A stretch of 38,709 nucleotides of DNA from positions 1 through 38,709 of the forward strand of contig WRKZ01000012.1 in assembly GCA_009777835.1 (NCBI GenBank), given 5' to 3'. Of the stretch, positions 37,362 through 38,709 are shown piece by piece. Source of the stretch: Oscillospiraceae bacterium. GTDB lineage: Bacteria; Bacillota; Clostridia; Oscillospirales; Ruminococcaceae. The position numbers and the translations under genes are program-made. The notes under the pieces were generated by a model that ran no database searches, was not told the DNA's origin, and was given only the letters and a program-made list of their open reading frames with translations. How positions within the stretch are numbered: the stretch's first letter is position 1; each line of letters opens with the position of its first letter.

Positions 37362-38451
37362 GCTTCCGAAACAGGTTACGCAGGTGCTCGAACGGCTCGG
37401 CGATTATGGGTATTCGGCATATATTTACGGTGAATGTGTAAGATTGCTTATAATTGCCAAAAATAAAAGCACGAACGACTCACTGCGTGAAATCATGCCG
37501 CCACCTGACTTCGATGTTTTGACCAATGCCGAACTCCCGCGGATTCGTGCGATTTTCGAGGAGTATAACATAAATGAGTCTCGGATTGAGCAGGGCGAAT
37601 TAATCGTGACGGTTTTGGGGGTATCGGTGAGTATTGCCTCGTACGTTGAACTTGAGGAAAAACTGCTCCAAAAATGCGGATTCACTTTCGACGGAATCGC
37701 CTACGCTGTTAAGAAAGGGAAGGAAGGAAAGGAAGGAAAAAAAGTACTCTTCGACCCGTTCGGCGGGAATGAGGACTTGAATAGCGGCAGGCTGAACTTT
37801 ATTCAAAGCGGAAGACGGTTTAATCCACATGATATTCTTCCTGCGTTGGCGTACAGCTCAAGTGGGGAGTTTGAAATCAGCGGCGAAGCGAAACGCTTGA
37901 TTATGGAAAACGTTTCGGGGTTGGGGGAGAGCGAAGATGCGGCTTCTGTGCAAAAAGTCCTGTTGGGGCGAAATGTAAGTGCGGTTCTTGCTGAATACAG
38001 CGATGTTTTCACCGCTATTATTCCGGAATTAAAAATGTTGGAGGGGTTCGGGAATCTGCTTTCTCTTACATATAAGAGCGTGGGTTCTTCTCCGCCGATT
38101 TTGGTTTTGCGGTTCGCGCTTTTGTTTCGTGAATTAGGCAAACCGGATTGTCATTCAAAAGATTCTGACGGGGAAGAGTTTTATTATGGTCATGCCGAGC
38201 GTTCCCGCATTTATGCCTCACGAATTATGCAGCGTCTCGGTTGTGAACAGGAAGAAATCCGACGGGTCGGAAAGATTATAAAGTTTTACGAAAAAGTTGT
38301 CGATGCAAGCGAAGAAACGCTTCTTGATTTGCAGGACGAATATTCCGACGGTTTGCTGAAGGAATTGCTGCTTTTCAATAGTGCGGTTCACAGGGCGAAC
38401 GGGGACGAGAAGAATGCTATGAAGTTTAAAAAGTTATTGAAAGGTTTCTAA
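37339..38451 (+). CDS. Degenerate CCA-adding-enzyme-like protein with HD domain
   Basis: 370 residues with the layout of class II tRNA nucleotidyltransferases: head domain, neck, and a C-terminal HD domain (HAERSRIYASRIMQRL). The nucleotidyltransferase core is eroded: the usual GGxVRD is GECVRLL, though DFDVLT (Asp57, Asp59) remains. A lysine/glycine-rich insert (KKGKEGKEGKEGKK) interrupts the region around 129-142. It may have lost CCA addition or be a divergent enzyme; since none of the tRNA genes here encodes CCA, the genome should have an active enzyme somewhere. ATG 37339 is chosen; GTG 37330 and 37333 are in frame. It is coupled to the gene before and after. Confidence 0.72.
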   Translation: MVGDLKLELPKQVTQVLERLGDYGYSAYIYGECVRLLIIAKNKSTNDSLREIMPPPDFDVLTNAELPRIRAIFEEYNINESRIEQGELIVTVLGVSVSIASYVELEEKLLQKCGFTFDGIAYAVKKGKEGKEGKKVLFDPFGGNEDLNSGRLNFIQSGRRFNPHDILPALAYSSSGEFEISGEAKRLIMENVSGLGESEDAASVQKVLLGRNVSAVLAEYSDVFTAIIPELKMLEGFGNLLSLTYKSVGSSPPILVLRFALLFRELGKPDCHSKDSDGEEFYYGHAERSRIYASRIMQRLGCEQEEIRRVGKIIKFYEKVVDASEETLLDLQDEYSDGLLKELLLFNSAVHRANGDEKNAMKFKKLLKGF

Positions 38452-38681
38452 TGGACGGTAGTTTTAACTGGTTGAATTATATCGACGTGTTTCACCAACG
38501 TTGTAGTAAATATATTGTTCCATCCGGTAGCTTTGGGTATTCGGGTTCGTATTCGTATGGTTCATACGGATTCGGCTCATACGTATTCGGCTCGTACGGA
38601 TTCGGCTCGTACGGATTCGGCTCGTACGGATTCGGCTCCTACGGTCTCCAATCCTTTGGAAACGTTTTCTTCCCTTTTTAA
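38451..38681 (+). CDS. Small GFGSY-repeat protein
   Basis: 76 codons starting at an ATG that overlaps the preceding stop (TAATG). A unique head (MDGSFNWLNYIDVFHQRC) leads into about five GSYGF units and ends QSFGNVFFPF. The repeat resembles Gly/Tyr/Phe/Ser-rich sticker sequences of phase-separating or adhesive proteins. The tight coupling and lack of internal stops favour translation, but a slippage-made repeat with a chance frame is possible. No family recognised. Confidence 0.45.
   Translation: MDGSFNWLNYIDVFHQRCSKYIVPSGSFGYSGSYSYGSYGFGSYVFGSYGFGSYGFGSYGFGSYGLQSFGNVFFPF
38550..38647 (+). repeat. 15-bp tandem repeat
   Basis: Units of TACGGATTCGGCTCG, about five, nearly identical, in frame with the GSYGF repeat. 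The most uniform units are at 38591-38635. Confidence 0.9.
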
Positions 38682-38683
38682 AA

Positions 38684-38704
38684 GAAAACCCCAAAGCGGT
38701 TTTC
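38684..38704 (+). terminator. Possible terminator at the window end
   Basis: GAAAACC (38684-38690) pairs with GGTTTTC (38698-38704). The window ends before any T-run could be seen. Confidence 0.4.
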
Positions 38705-38709
38705 GGGCT

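Noticed and set aside
38464-38694. Antisense SRIRT-repeat frame over the GFGSY repeat
   Set aside because: It is the complement of the 15-bp repeat, with no SD or promoter; the sense frame is coupled to the preceding gene.

Overview
The window reads as a chromosomal segment of an anaerobic, probably spore-forming Clostridia (Oscillospirales-like) bacterium. The grounds are a SpoIIID regulator, a CwlD-type germination amidase and a Tgl-type transglutaminase, the GatCAB route to Gln/Asn-tRNA, clostridial ChW repeats, a cellulosome-style dockerin on a rhamnogalacturonan lyase, and consensus SigA promoters (TTGACA, 17 nt, TATAAT, often preceded by an A-tract and CGC). It mixes conserved housekeeping operons with a mosaic accessory zone at about 28.1-33.4 kb. 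The assignment to Oscillospirales is inference.

Layout. 1-1540: a low-complexity LPTY-repeat ORF, the N-terminal half of a patatin phospholipase, and tgl, all leftward. 1.65-6.5 kb: nifS, a small membrane protein, an iscU scaffold and a dockerin-bearing PL11 lyase. 6.6-13.9 kb: tRNA-Phe, then a long leftward operon reading SGNH lipoprotein, DUF4358 lipoprotein, gatC, gatA, gatB, aspS, comF. 14.0-22.7 kb: a long rightward operon reading yerC, methyltransferase, glmU, prs, two CPBP proteases, ftsY, rdgB, nadD-yqeK fusion, rsfS, with cwlD converging on it. 23.6-26.5 kb: a more A+T-rich island with a ChW-repeat metalloprotease and two paralogous lipoproteins. 26.6-27.8 kb: rplL and rplJ under an L10 leader. 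28-33.4 kb: tRNA-Thr(GGT), a structured-RNA candidate, two PH-like genes, tRNA-Thr(TGT), a tyrosine-integrase remnant, tnpW plus a TnpX-type serine recombinase, the C-terminal half of a patatin, spoIIID and tRNA-Val. 33.5-38.7 kb: a membrane-anchored amidase, pyk, a TtcA-type tRNA thiolase, a degenerate CCA-enzyme-like HD protein and a GFGSY-repeat micro-protein.

The most striking observation joins the two ends. The patatin N-half (leftward, 165-764) and C-half (rightward, 32191-32718, directly after the serine recombinase) share the hexamer GAGCAA in the same codon phase. Inverting the roughly 32 kb between them would rebuild one continuous 357-codon reading frame. This suggests a recombinase-associated inversion that split a phospholipase gene. 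Other unexplained structure: (i) a hairpin repeat with compensatory stem changes, one copy sitting beside a 45-bp exact duplication of the gatB start; (ii) a 20-bp motif in five intergenic places including the recombinase 3' end; (iii) micro-ORFs ending in Trp-Ser-stop 2-3 nt before the starts of iscU, the PL11 gene and aspS; (iv) a promoter-driven structured RNA at 28.4 kb.
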